Shown: positions 9,070 through 17,653, numbered from the stretch's first letter. The stretch: 64,000 bases of DNA from UBA2988 sp965237965 (GCA_965237965.1 CBDEGT010000001.1:124001-188000), one strand, 5' to 3'. Program-made: numbers and translations. The notes: generated by a model not told the origin, from the letters alone.

Positions 9070-9540
9070 TCAGACGCTCTCGTCCGGGTCCGGCTGCGCG
9101 CGCTGAAGTCGGGCGATCAGTTGGCTCTCCCAGGGTGGAGTCATAATCATGGAGAGAGCGCTTGCCACGCCGAAGCCGAACGCCCACTGAGGAGATCCTA
9201 CCAGGAGTGCCAGCACGAGCCCGCCCAGGCCGACGCTCTCCCTGATCGCCTGTCCCACCAGCCAACCGGTCTGCCAGCGGCGGATGACTTCGCTCCGGGT
9301 CGCGAAGGATGGCGCCTTCTCCAGTAGCCTCTGTACGAACGGCGCAACGAACAATCCTCCCGCGAGCACCATCCCCGGGTAGATCGCCGCGCCCCATCGG
9401 ACCGAGCCGGCCGCGCCGAACAGCCCCTTTCGTAACACGTACGTGACGACGACGGTGCACGCCACCAGGCCTGCGATCATCACGAGCCAGATGACCTTGA
9501 GCGGGCGCACGCGCCGGTACGTCTCCAGGAGCTCGTTCAT
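9070..9540 (-). CDS. Small integral membrane protein, unknown
   Basis: The 156-residue product has four predicted transmembrane stretches: about residues 16-34, 50-66, 97-114 and 120-133. Short charged loops separate them, and the tail is acidic (QRAQPDPDESV). No family is recognised. It is transcribed divergently from comM (106 bases between starts) and converges on the RsbRD-like gene. No catalytic or transport motif is visible. Confidence 0.65.
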   Translation of the reverse strand: MNELLETYRRVRPLKVIWLVMIAGLVACTVVVTYVLRKGLFGAAGSVRWGAAIYPGMVLAGGLFVAPFVQRLLEKAPSFATRSEVIRRWQTGWLVGQAIRESVGLGGLVLALLVGSPQWAFGFGVASALSMIMTPPWESQLIARLQRAQPDPDESV

Positions 9541-9646
9541 GTCGGCCGCGGAGGTGAGGGGGGACGGGGAGGGTAGCGGGTCATTCTACCGAGCGCGGCG
9601 CCTCCCCTGCCATCCCCGCGCCCCCCGGGTCCCTCTATCGTCGGAC

Positions 9647-11191
9647 ATGCTTGCCAGCGTGGCGTCCGCTGCCGTGCGCGGGGTGGAAAGCTATCTCGTA
9701 CGTGTGGAAGTGAACCTCTCGCCCGGGCTGCCGACGTTTGCCGTAGTCGGCCTTCCTGAAGGCGCGGTACGTGAGGGGCGGGAGCGGGTCACGGCGGCGC
9801 TCCGGAACGCCGGTCGGAGTTCGCCGCTCCGTCGCGTCGTCGTGAACCTCGCGCCCGCCGACGTGCGCAAGGACGGTAGTGCATTCGATCTCCCGATCGC
9901 GCTCGGGCTGCTGGCGGTATCGGGGCAGCTCGACCCCGAGCGGCTCGACGACTGGGCGTTCATGGGGGAACTCGGGCTGGACGGGTGCTTGCGGCCCGTG
10001 CGGGGAGTGGCCGCAATCGCGGAAGCGTGCCTGCGCGCGGGTCTGAGCGGGCTCGTCGTTCCCGAGGAGAACGCGCCCGAGGCGGCGGCAGTCGGCGGGC
10101 TGGACGTGGTCGGAGCGCCGTCGCTGAGCGCGCTTCTCGCTCACCTGGACGGGGGGCCGTCGCTCTTACGGGTTCGGGTCGACGCGACCGCGCTGCTCGC
10201 GCGTGCATCGAGCGCCGGTAGGGCGTCTGATGCGGACCTGGCGGACGTCTCTGGCCAGCTCGGGGCGCGGCGGGCTCTCGAGGTCGCCGCTGCCGGCGGC
10301 CACAACCTCCTTCTGGTCGGGCCGCCGGGGTCGGGCAAAACCATGCTGGCGCGGCGACTGCCGGGGATCCTGGTGCCACTCTCGCTCCAAGAAGCCCTGT
10401 CGGTGACCAAGGTTCATTCGGTGGCCGGCCGTCTCCCGCCCGCCAGCGCGCTGCTGACACGACGACCGTTCCGAGCCCCCCACCACACCGTCAGCAACGC
10501 GGGGCTCGTGGGTGGGGGGAATCCGCCGCGCCCGGGCGAGGTGAGTCTCGCACATCACGGCGTGCTCTTCCTGGACGAGTTGCCCGAGTTCCGCCGCCAC
10601 GTGCTCGAAGTGCTGCGACAGCCGATGGAGGAAGGTGTCGTCGCTCTGTCGCGCGCTGCTGGGCCGGTACGCTTTCCCGCGCGCTTCGTGCTGGTCGCGG
10701 CGATGAATCCCTGCTATTGCGGCTTCTTCGGGGACGGCTCCGGGCGCTGTACGTGCGATCCGGGGCGTGTCGCGCGCTACCGCGCGCGGGTGTCGGGCCC
10801 GTTGATGGACCGGATCGACCTACATGTGGAGGTGCCCGCCGTGCGGTTCGGCGACCTCTCCCGCGATGGGAACGACGAGACGAGCGCGACGGTGCGTAAG
10901 CGGGTGATTGCCGCACGTGAGGTTCAGCGTGCGCGGTTCGAGGATGCTCCGGGAGTATCGTGCAACGCCCACATGGGCCCCGCCGAGCTGCGCCGCCATG
11001 CGCGACCGAGTGCCGAGGTGCTCACGCTCCTTCAACGGGCTATCGATCGTCTGGGGCTTTCGGCGCGGGCGTACCATCGGCTGCTCAAGGTGGCTCGCAC
11101 GATCGCGGACCTGGAGGGCTCGAAGCGGGTGGGGCCGGAGCACGCGGCAGAAGCGATCCAGTATCGGAGTCTAGATCGGACGATAAGGTAG
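9647..11191 (+). CDS. comM: ComM/YifB-family Mg-chelatase-like AAA+ ATPase
   Basis: The 514-residue product has the full YifB/ComM layout. An N-terminal S5-like domain (VEVNLSPGLPTFAVVGLPEGAV) is followed by the AAA+ core with Walker A GPPGSGKTMLARRLPG, Walker B LFLDELPEF, the cysteine cluster CYCGFFGDGSGRCTC and a C-terminal ChlI-like helical domain. ComM is a branch-migration helicase that extends heteroduplex during natural transformation. The frame is open further upstream, but the ATG at 9647 begins exactly where family members begin (MLASVASAAVRGVE). The gene stands alone between a divergent membrane-protein gene and a convergent small gene. Confidence 0.93.
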   Translation: MLASVASAAVRGVESYLVRVEVNLSPGLPTFAVVGLPEGAVREGRERVTAALRNAGRSSPLRRVVVNLAPADVRKDGSAFDLPIALGLLAVSGQLDPERLDDWAFMGELGLDGCLRPVRGVAAIAEACLRAGLSGLVVPEENAPEAAAVGGLDVVGAPSLSALLAHLDGGPSLLRVRVDATALLARASSAGRASDADLADVSGQLGARRALEVAAAGGHNLLLVGPPGSGKTMLARRLPGILVPLSLQEALSVTKVHSVAGRLPPASALLTRRPFRAPHHTVSNAGLVGGGNPPRPGEVSLAHHGVLFLDELPEFRRHVLEVLRQPMEEGVVALSRAAGPVRFPARFVLVAAMNPCYCGFFGDGSGRCTCDPGRVARYRARVSGPLMDRIDLHVEVPAVRFGDLSRDGNDETSATVRKRVIAAREVQRARFEDAPGVSCNAHMGPAELRRHARPSAEVLTLLQRAIDRLGLSARAYHRLLKVARTIADLEGSKRVGPEHAAEAIQYRSLDRTIR

Positions 11192-11198
11192 GAGTGGC

Positions 11199-11339
11199 TC
11201 ATGAGACCTCATCCTCCGGGTCCTCGTCAGACGCGTAATCGACGAGCTCGAGCAGTGCGGGTGGGGTGTCCTCTACGAGTCCAGGGTCACGGGCAATCTT
11301 CCTTAGGGGCTGGCTAGCATCGTCGTGAGTCTCGGCCAT
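11199..11339 (-). CDS. 46-residue acidic mini-protein, unknown
   Basis: On the minus strand an ATG at 11339 with GAGGAG six bases upstream opens a 47-codon frame ending in TGA at 11199. The peptide begins MAETHDDASQPLRKIARDP and ends in an acid-rich tail (SDEDPEDEVS). It has about 14 acidic and 4 basic residues, no Cys and no signal peptide. The coding claim rests on the good ribosome site, a complete frame and amphipathic residues 12-33; homology was not checked. It converges on comM with 7 bases between stops. Possible roles such as an antitoxin-like or regulatory peptide are only guesses. Confidence 0.5.
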   Translation of the reverse strand: MAETHDDASQPLRKIARDPGLVEDTPPALLELVDYASDEDPEDEVS

Positions 11340-11645
11340 CCCCTACTCCTCGCTCTTCACCATTCTGACCCACACCTGTAGGCCACCCGAGGGTTCTCTA
11401 ACCGAGTGTCGCCGCAATTCCATTCTCGAGTCCTGGCGCACCCGGCTCATCGCTGGGTGCCGCTTCCATGTGCCTCAAGTGCGGAGGGTTAGAACCATAA
11501 CTGTTAGCCGAGTGGCTTCCATCTACTTCCCCCCCTATGTTCATTGGCTTCCAATGAGGGAAGCACCCGTCGCCCATGAACGTGCAATCGTAAGTACACG
11601 TATGAATTGTTCAATCTGTGAGCACCACCCCTTGACCAGCAAGCG
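11340..11645. other. Intergenic stretch, visibly less G+C-rich than the surroundings
   Basis: This roughly 300-base interval has no convincing gene. It is less G+C-rich than its neighbours and has a CATTGG-CTT-CCAATG hairpin near 11541-11555. It presumably holds the promoter of the divergent mini-protein gene (upstream of 11339) and of the methyltransferase gene, but no clear -35/-10 pair was found. Confidence 0.5.
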
Positions 11646-12566
11646 ATGAACTATCGGACACCGAATGAGGCCAAGGCCAACTTCGACGACGCGTATACCA
11701 GCCCCACGCCACACGCTTACGTCGCCGCCATGGCGAGGACCGGCTATGAGATCGGAAAGCAAGCACGGCCCTATTGCACGACGGCGGTCGAACTCTTGCA
11801 GGAGCGTAATGGGAACGCCTGGCCGACGCAGATGCTCGATCTCGGTTGCTCGTACGGTCTGGGGGCGGCCTTTGTGAAATATGGATGTTCGTTCGACGAG
11901 ATCGTCGCCTTCTTCTCCTCACGGGCCCCGAGGGAGTACAACGCGGCGCGCGAGGCGATGCGGATGTGGCTCAACGTCACTCCGCCGGCGTGTGACCTGC
12001 GCACCGTCGGACTCGACAGCTCGGAGCCAGCGATCCGCTTCGCTGTGGAGACCGGCCTGCTCGACGCGGGCATCGCGCGGGATTTCGAGCAGCCAGGCGC
12101 TTCGCCCAACGAGGCCGAGCGCGCCTGGTTCCGAAGCTGCAATCTGCTGATCAGCACAGGAGCTATCGGGTACGTGACCGAGCGAACCCTCGAAGTCGTC
12201 CTGCCGCATCTGGGCAAGGGCCATCCGAGCGATCTCGGTCCGTTGGTTGTGCTTACGATCTTGAGGATGTTCGATGCTTCGCCCATCGAAGCCGCATTCG
12301 AGCGACAGGGCTTGAGCTTTGCAGCGGTTCCAGGCGCGCGGCTTCCGCAGAGGCGCTTCCAAGACGCGACGGAACGCCGGAAAGTGCTTTCCGAACTGCA
12401 CGATCGTGGAATCGATACCAGCGGCTGGGAGGATCGCGGAAAGCACTATGCTGACCTATACGTCGCAGCGCCTCCGGAGCAGTTGGGACTGCTTCTCGAG
12501 CGCATGCGAGACACTCGGCTTGAGCGTGACGGCGAACTCGAGTTCGTGGGATACATTCAACGTTGA
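11646..12566 (+). CDS. Class I SAM-dependent methyltransferase, substrate unknown
   Basis: The 306-residue protein has the Rossmann methyltransferase signature. Motif I is LDLGCSYGLGAAF (residues 64-76), the acidic loop after beta-2 is GLDSSEPAIRFA (about 120-131), and the post-I motif is NLLISTGAIGYV (about 165-176). The N- and C-terminal parts do not match any family I can name. The ATG at 11646 lacks a good ribosome site. It lies 100 bases before the osmoprotectant ABC importer genes and after an AT-richer intergenic stretch, so it could be an acquired gene. A link to betaine-type methylation is tempting but unsupported: EgtD or GSMT/SDMT signatures are not seen. Confidence 0.75.
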   Translation: MNYRTPNEAKANFDDAYTSPTPHAYVAAMARTGYEIGKQARPYCTTAVELLQERNGNAWPTQMLDLGCSYGLGAAFVKYGCSFDEIVAFFSSRAPREYNAAREAMRMWLNVTPPACDLRTVGLDSSEPAIRFAVETGLLDAGIARDFEQPGASPNEAERAWFRSCNLLISTGAIGYVTERTLEVVLPHLGKGHPSDLGPLVVLTILRMFDASPIEAAFERQGLSFAAVPGARLPQRRFQDATERRKVLSELHDRGIDTSGWEDRGKHYADLYVAAPPEQLGLLLERMRDTRLERDGELEFVGYIQR

Positions 12567-12665
12567 AGGATTGAAGGGCGTCCGGGTACAGCCACCTCGT
12601 GGGCGGAGTCAACGGCGAGCGGGCCGTGGTCGCAGGAGTACCGGTCCTCGCCATCTCGACCGGAG

Positions 12666-13424
12666 ATGATCTCCCTTAAGCACGTCACCAAGTCCTTCGG
12701 TGGCGGGACGCACCCCGCTGTGGATGACGTCTCGTTCCACGTCCGAAGGGGCGAGACCCTCGTCCTGCTCGGCTCTTCGGGCTCGGGCAAGACCACTCTA
12801 CTCAGGCTAACGAACCGTCTGATCGAGCCTACATCCGGCACGATCGAGGTGGACGGCGAGGATATCAGTACCAAAGATCCCACCTTTCTTCGGCGCAGCA
12901 TCGGGTACGTGTTTCAAGGAATCGGCCTGTTCCCGAACATGACGGTCGAAGAGAACGTGGCGATCGTGCCGCGGCTGCTCGGCTGGTCGTCGGTGAAGCG
13001 ACGGCGCCGGGCGCATGAGCTCCTACGACTCCTCGGGCTCGATCCGGCGGCCGAGGCCCATCGATTCCCCGACGAGCTGTCGGGCGGACAGCAGCAACGG
13101 GTAGGCGTCGGACGGGCCTTGGCGGCCGATCCCGACTACCTGCTCATGGATGAGCCCTTCGGTGCGCTGGACGCGCTGACCCGCGACATCCTCCAACAGG
13201 AGCTGCTTGCCCTCCGGGAACAGCTGAAGAAGACGATCGTTTTCGTCACGCACGACATCTTCGAGGCGCTCACCCTTGGAGACCGCATCGCTGTGCTTCA
13301 CGCCGGCCGCCTCGAACAGATCGGTACCCGGGAGGAGATATTGCGGACGCCAGCAACGGCTTTTGTCCGCGAGCTCTTCGCCAAGCCGGCCCAACAGTTG
13401 GCGGCCTACGGTGGACTGCTGTGA
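12666..13424 (+). CDS. Osmoprotectant (betaine/choline-type) ABC importer ATPase
   Basis: The 252-residue ATPase has Walker A GSSGSGKTTLLR (about 36-47), Q-loop FQGIGLFPNMTVEENV, signature LSGGQQQRVGVGRAL, Walker B YLLMDEPFGALD and the H-loop THD. 'FQGIGLFPNMTVEENV' is typical of OpuCA/ProV-type ATPases. It lacks the C-terminal CBS pair that OpuCA and ProV often use to sense ionic strength. Its stop overlaps the start of the next gene by four bases (GTGA), so the two are translationally coupled. A GGAG is adjacent to the ATG, so initiation may be weak. Function firm, exact solute not. Confidence 0.9.
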   Translation: MISLKHVTKSFGGGTHPAVDDVSFHVRRGETLVLLGSSGSGKTTLLRLTNRLIEPTSGTIEVDGEDISTKDPTFLRRSIGYVFQGIGLFPNMTVEENVAIVPRLLGWSSVKRRRRAHELLRLLGLDPAAEAHRFPDELSGGQQQRVGVGRALAADPDYLLMDEPFGALDALTRDILQQELLALREQLKKTIVFVTHDIFEALTLGDRIAVLHAGRLEQIGTREEILRTPATAFVRELFAKPAQQLAAYGGLL

Positions 13425-15037
13425 CGGCGACGGCCGAATGGCTCTCCTTCGTCTTGGAGCGGCTGCCGGAGCTCTGGTTGCGCACCGGCGAACATCTAAT
13501 GCTCACGGGCGTGTCCACCGGTGCGGCCATCCTTGTCGGGATCCCACTGGGTGTCGGCGCTGCCCGGGTCCGATGGCTGCGCTCTCCACTGACCGGTGGG
13601 GTGGGGATCCTGCAAACGATCCCGAGTCTTGCAATGCTCGCGATCCTCCTCGCTCTGCTCCAGAGGATCGGGGCCGTCCCGGCCGTCATCGCGCTCACGC
13701 TCTACGCGTTACTGCCCATTGTGCGAAACACTCTGGCGGGACTGGAGGCCGTGTCCCCCGACGTCGTGGAGGCCGCACGTGGAATAGGAATGAGCCAGCG
13801 GCAGCGGCTCTGGCTGGTCGAGCTCCCACTCTCGATCCCCGTGATCATCGCCGGAATCCGGACGGCCGCCGTCGTCAGTGTGGGGATCGCCACGTTATCC
13901 GCATTTATCGGTGCCGGTGGCCTCGGCGAGTTCATCAATCGTGGGCTGGCGCTAGCCAATACCGACCTGATCCTTCTCGGCGCGGTTCCTGCTGCGACGC
14001 TTGCCCTAATCGTCGATGGATCGATCGCTGCGTTTCAATGGGGAATCCACCGGCGCCGGTCGCGAGGCACCCCGTTTAGGGCGTCGGTTGATCGGATCGC
14101 TCGCCCGCTTGCGGTCGTGTCACCCCTCGTCCTGCTTATCGTCGGGGGTTTCGCGTACTTCTCGACCAGCAGCCCGTTTGGCGGCTCCGCCTGGGCCTCG
14201 TCTGACACCGATGCGCAGACGATTCGCATCGGCAGTAAGAACTTCACTGAGCAGTTCATCCTAGGCGAGCTGATGGGTCAGCTCATCGAGACGCACACCG
14301 ACCTCACGGTGGAGCGGCGCTTCAACCTCGGTGGAACGATGATTTGCCACGGGGCGCTTCTGAGCGGTGGGATCGATCTCTACGCCGAGTACACCGGCAC
14401 GGCCCTGACCGCCATCCTCGAAGAGTCGGTGATCTCCGATCCGGATCGGGCGTACGAGCTGGTCGACCGGGAGTACCGGGAGCGGTTCTCGGCTGAGTGG
14501 CTCCAGCCTTTCGGCTTCAATAACACCTATGCGGTGACCATCCGAAGGTCCGATGCCACCTCACGCGACGTAAGGACCATATCCGAGCTGGTTCCTGTCG
14601 CAGGTTCGCTTCGCGCCGGGTTCCCGGCCGAGTTCAGCGAGCGACCCGACGGCTATCCTGGGATTCGTGGGGCCTACGGGCTGCAGTTCGGGGAGGTGCG
14701 AGACCTCGATCCGGCGCTCATGTATCAGGCGATTGCGAGCGGGGAAGTAGATGTCATCGCGGCCTTCGCCACGGACGGCCGCATCGAGGCCTTCGGCCTG
14801 CAGCCGCTCGAGGACGACCAGGGCTTCTTCCCCCCTTATCAGGCGGCTCCAGTGATTCGGACCGAGGCCTTACAGGCCCATCCGGAGCTTGCCGAAGTCC
14901 TCGCTCTGCTTGCGGGCCTCATCGACGATGCGACCATGCAGCGACTCAACTACGAGGTAGACGAGGAGAAACGTCCTCCCGCGGACGTGGCCCGGGGGTT
15001 GCTGGAGCGCCGAGGGCTGCTTGATAGAGGCAGGTAG
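13421..15037 (+). CDS. Fused permease and substrate-binding protein of an osmoprotectant ABC importer
   Basis: A single 538-residue polypeptide carries two parts of the importer. Residues about 1-220 form the OpuCB-type permease, with several helices and the EAA-like loop EAARGIGMSQRQRLWLVELP. Another helix near 225-250 leads into a binding protein (about 265-535) opening with IRIGSKNFTEQFILGELMG, the hallmark of choline/glycine-betaine receptors of the OpuBC/OpuCC group. Tethering the receptor to the permease is known in some betaine, carnitine and glutamine importers. The GTG start overlaps the ATPase stop. With the ATPase this makes a complete two-gene importer. Substrate (betaine, choline, carnitine or similar) is not decidable here. 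Confidence 0.9.
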   Translation: MTATAEWLSFVLERLPELWLRTGEHLMLTGVSTGAAILVGIPLGVGAARVRWLRSPLTGGVGILQTIPSLAMLAILLALLQRIGAVPAVIALTLYALLPIVRNTLAGLEAVSPDVVEAARGIGMSQRQRLWLVELPLSIPVIIAGIRTAAVVSVGIATLSAFIGAGGLGEFINRGLALANTDLILLGAVPAATLALIVDGSIAAFQWGIHRRRSRGTPFRASVDRIARPLAVVSPLVLLIVGGFAYFSTSSPFGGSAWASSDTDAQTIRIGSKNFTEQFILGELMGQLIETHTDLTVERRFNLGGTMICHGALLSGGIDLYAEYTGTALTAILEESVISDPDRAYELVDREYRERFSAEWLQPFGFNNTYAVTIRRSDATSRDVRTISELVPVAGSLRAGFPAEFSERPDGYPGIRGAYGLQFGEVRDLDPALMYQAIASGEVDVIAAFATDGRIEAFGLQPLEDDQGFFPPYQAAPVIRTEALQAHPELAEVLALLAGLIDDATMQRLNYEVDEEKRPPADVARGLLERRGLLDRGR

Positions 15038-15166
15038 GAGCCATGTTCGGTATCGTGGGAATCTGGGGTATCGGACGATGGACCGAGGGGTCGCGGGGTA
15101 GTGCGGCAGGCCGTCGTGCCGCCTGGCCAACGAGCCCGGAAGCCATAAATTAACAAGACTGGGGAC

Positions 15167-15889
15167 ATGTCGCGCTCGCTTTCGAGATGGAGCTCCAATC
15201 TTCGGGCCCGATGGTCGATTACGGTGCACTTCTCCATGGCGCCCAGGACGGTCCCGTCAGGTGGGTTCCCGCTCTGGACAGCATTCATCCTCACCGCGAT
15301 CCTGGCTTCAGGTTGTCGCCTCGACGCTTCGTTCCAGAACGCGAGCGACCAGGACGCTGTCTATCACGGCCTCGTTCTTGAGGAGCCGCTCCCGAAGCCG
15401 GACTTCACGTTGCAAGATACGGACGCGCAACCGTTCGACTTCCGACGCGAGACGGACGGAAAGCTGGCGCTCTTGTTCGTGGGCTACACGTACTGCCCCG
15501 ATGTTTGCCCGATCCACATGGCGAACCTTGCCACTGTGCTGGACGAGCTACCGAAGATGGCGGAGCAGACCCGCGTGATCTTCATTACGGCCGATCCCAA
15601 GCGGGATACGCCCGAACGTCTTCGCGCCTGGCTCGACGCGTTCGATTCCCGGTTCGTCGGCTTGCGCGGGAGCCCCGAGGAAGTGCATCGCATCGAGGAC
15701 GCGTTGAAGCTGCCACACTCCGTGCTTTCAGACACCACAGCCGCGGAATACGATGTTGGGCATTCCGCGCTCGTCCTTGCCTTCTCGCCCGACGGTCCGG
15801 CTCGTGTCGTCTACCCGTTCGGAACGCGGCAGGCCGACTACGCGCACGATCTGCCTCGACTCCTCGCCGACGACTGGACGGATCAGTGA
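15167..15889 (+). CDS. SCO1/SenC-family copper chaperone lipoprotein
   Basis: The product has a thioredoxin-like Sco fold with the copper-binding CPDVC motif (C110 and C114) and the distal His in VGHSALVLAF. Sco proteins carry copper, or reduce the CuA cysteines, during cytochrome c oxidase assembly. An N-terminal hydrophobic stretch ends in ILASGC (Cys50), a lipobox, so it should be a membrane-anchored periplasmic lipoprotein. The ATG at 15167 is used; ATG 15238 would give a shorter, more typical signal. It opens a tightly packed copper cluster: the PCuAC gene overlaps its stop by four bases, and CtaG follows. Confidence 0.92.
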   Translation: MSRSLSRWSSNLRARWSITVHFSMAPRTVPSGGFPLWTAFILTAILASGCRLDASFQNASDQDAVYHGLVLEEPLPKPDFTLQDTDAQPFDFRRETDGKLALLFVGYTYCPDVCPIHMANLATVLDELPKMAEQTRVIFITADPKRDTPERLRAWLDAFDSRFVGLRGSPEEVHRIEDALKLPHSVLSDTTAAEYDVGHSALVLAFSPDGPARVVYPFGTRQADYAHDLPRLLADDWTDQ

Positions 15890-16431
15890 GCCGCGGCATG
15901 CGGCCACGACGGGACATCTCTTTCGTCCTGGTCTGTGCGCTCTTGATGGCCGGCTGCGGGTCCGATTCGCGCGAAGCGGATCCATCCCCCTCGGATTCAC
16001 CCCCTACGTCCGGCGTGGGGGTCGCCGACGCGGTCTTGGTCGCGCCCGCGGGCGATGCGCCCGCTGCGATGTACCTGACCCTCACCAACTCGGGAGACAT
16101 AGCGGACACGCTCACGGCGATCGAGACCGCGGTGGCCGAGCGAGCGGAGCTGCACCGGTCGATGGAGCACGAGGGAATGGTCCACATGGAGCCGGTCGGC
16201 CCGCTCGAGGTTCCCTCCCGTGGAGAGATCCGGATGGAGCCGGGAGGATACCACGTCATGCTCAACGGTGTGCGCAGTGCTCTGGTGCCCGGAGACACGG
16301 TCGTCGCGACGGTGATCCTGAGCCATGGTGGTCGGGTTCCCTTGCGCGCGCGCGTGATTTCCTACGCGGAGCTGGCCAGAGGTCTTGGTAGGGGTCCCGC
16401 CGGAGGTGCGGGCTCGGCCGACGGGTACTGA
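15886..16431 (+). CDS. PCu(A)C-type periplasmic copper chaperone, lipoprotein
   Basis: The mature part shows the PCuAC copper site: LHRSMEHEGMVHMEPV, with H90, M93, H100 and M101, followed by a Gly-rich strand (GGYHVMLNG) that supplies the last His and Met. These proteins bind Cu(I) in the periplasm and load the CuA centre of cytochrome oxidase with Sco. A lipobox (LLMAGC, Cys24) follows a short hydrophobic signal. The start is set at GTG 15886 because it overlaps the Sco stop (GTGA); ATG 15898 in the same frame is possible. It ends three bases before ctaG. Confidence 0.9.
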   Translation: MSRGMRPRRDISFVLVCALLMAGCGSDSREADPSPSDSPPTSGVGVADAVLVAPAGDAPAAMYLTLTNSGDIADTLTAIETAVAERAELHRSMEHEGMVHMEPVGPLEVPSRGEIRMEPGGYHVMLNGVRSALVPGDTVVATVILSHGGRVPLRARVISYAELARGLGRGPAGGAGSADGY

Positions 16432-16434
16432 GCG

Positions 16435-17307
16435 ATGCAATGGTGGTGTTCCGCACAGGGGATCGCGTGGGGGTGGGTGTGGCGGCCTTACCCCGGGGTC
16501 TGGCTCTTCCTGGCGACGCTGGCGGGCGTCTACCTCTGGGTGGTTCGCTCGATCGGGCGGAGCGCCCACCGCGGGCCGTCGTCCGATCAGCGCTGGCGCA
16601 CCGCCGCCTGCGCCGCGGGCCTATTCGCTCTCTGGGTCGCGCTCGACTGGCCGGTGGGCACGCTCGGTGCCGGATACCTCGTTAGCGTTCACATGGTGCA
16701 GTACCTGTTGATCGCCCTTGCGGCACCGCCGCTTTTGCTCCTGGCCGTTCCGGTAGAAGGGTACGCGCGTCTCGTGCGGAGCCCGCTCGGTCTACGCGTG
16801 CTGCGGGCCCTCACCAACCCACCGTTCACTCTGACGGCGTTCCTTCTGGTCGCCGTGATCACGCACGTCCCGTATGTGGTCGACGGCCTGATGCGCTCGC
16901 AGGTCGGCTCGTTCGCGATTGACATGGCGTGGTTCGGTACTGGGCTGCTGTTCTGGTGGCCCATCGTGGTTCCGGTGCCCGTCCGCCACCGCTTCCCGCC
17001 GCCGCTCCAACTGCTCTACCTCTTTCCGACCACGCTCGTCCACTCGGGGATCTCTGCGTTTCTTGTGTTCAGCCGCTTTCCGGCATATGCCACCTACGAG
17101 CTGGCGCCGCCGACCGGTTGGGTCTCCGCGGTCGGAGACCAGCAGATCGCGGGCGGTCTCATGTGGCTAGCTTCCACGCCGTTCATGCTTTCCGTGATGG
17201 GTGTCGTGTTCTTCCGATGGACGGCGGCGGAGGAAGCGAGCGCGACTGGGAGCTCGTGGATGACACCATCCCTGCGCAACATCCTCCGTCACCGTACTGT
17301 GACCTGA
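16435..17307 (+). CDS. ctaG: CtaG (caa3-type) cytochrome c oxidase assembly membrane protein
   Basis: This 290-residue protein has about seven hydrophobic helices. Conserved His positions lie in the membrane (SVHMVQYLLIALAAPPLLLLA, then ITHVPYVVDGLM). The Pro-rich ending of helix 3 is typical of the caa3_CtaG family found in Bacillus and many aerobes, which is unrelated to the Cox11-type CtaG of alpha-proteobacteria. It is required for CuB/CuA formation in caa3 oxidase. Start ATG 16435 sits three bases after the PCuAC stop and is followed at once by a small membrane-protein gene. Confidence 0.9.
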   Translation: MQWWCSAQGIAWGWVWRPYPGVWLFLATLAGVYLWVVRSIGRSAHRGPSSDQRWRTAACAAGLFALWVALDWPVGTLGAGYLVSVHMVQYLLIALAAPPLLLLAVPVEGYARLVRSPLGLRVLRALTNPPFTLTAFLLVAVITHVPYVVDGLMRSQVGSFAIDMAWFGTGLLFWWPIVVPVPVRHRFPPPLQLLYLFPTTLVHSGISAFLVFSRFPAYATYELAPPTGWVSAVGDQQIAGGLMWLASTPFMLSVMGVVFFRWTAAEEASATGSSWMTPSLRNILRHRTVT

Positions 17308-17308
17308 C

Positions 17309-17572
17309 ATGGGTTCCGAAGAGTCTCTGACGTCGGCCTTCCTCGCCTGGTGCGGAGCAGCCGTAGCGGGTCTCGATCACGAGGCCCTGATGGTCGGCAT
17401 GTTTCTGGGTGGGCTGCTCATGGCAATGGTTCCGATCTCGCTCTCGATCGGCATCGGGATCTGGGCATTCAAGCAGCGCCGCGCTGCGGGCGATCCGGCG
17501 GCGCAGCCCCCGGAAGCGCCGCCGACGGAGGTGGTGGCTGGTGCGGGATCTCCGCGGTCGGCGCGTTCGTGA
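17309..17572 (+). CDS. Small membrane protein downstream of ctaG
   Basis: This 87-residue protein begins one base after the ctaG stop. One strong hydrophobic segment (LMVGMFLGGLLMAMVPISLSI, about 30-57) forms one or two helices. The tail is Pro/Ala-rich (AQPPEAPPTEVVAGAG) and probably disordered. No family recognised. The tight spacing suggests cotranslation with the copper and oxidase assembly genes and a related role. Confidence 0.6.
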   Translation: MGSEESLTSAFLAWCGAAVAGLDHEALMVGMFLGGLLMAMVPISLSIGIGIWAFKQRRAAGDPAAQPPEAPPTEVVAGAGSPRSARS

Positions 17573-17634
17573 TCCGGTAGCGGCCCGCGCCCCTGACCGC
17601 TTGCGTGGGCGCTGGCGAGGCCGACGTACCCGTC

Positions 17635-17653
17635 GCCCGTGCCAAACACGGGC
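17635..17653 (+). terminator. Hairpin after the copper cluster, weak terminator candidate
   Basis: GCCCGTG (17635-17641) and CACGGGC (17647-17653) flank a CCAAA loop, giving a perfect seven-base stem 60 bases after the last gene of the copper cluster. There is no U-tract, so it is more likely a stability hairpin than a strong intrinsic terminator. Confidence 0.4.

Noticed and set aside
9443..9646. Upstream extension of comM
   Set aside because: The ORF continues to 9443, but this part overlaps the divergent membrane-protein gene and has no ComM similarity; ATG 9647 matches the family start.
11541..11762. 73-codon minus-strand frame upstream of the methyltransferase
   Set aside because: Overlaps the methyltransferase start, lacks a ribosome site and has no domain-like pattern.
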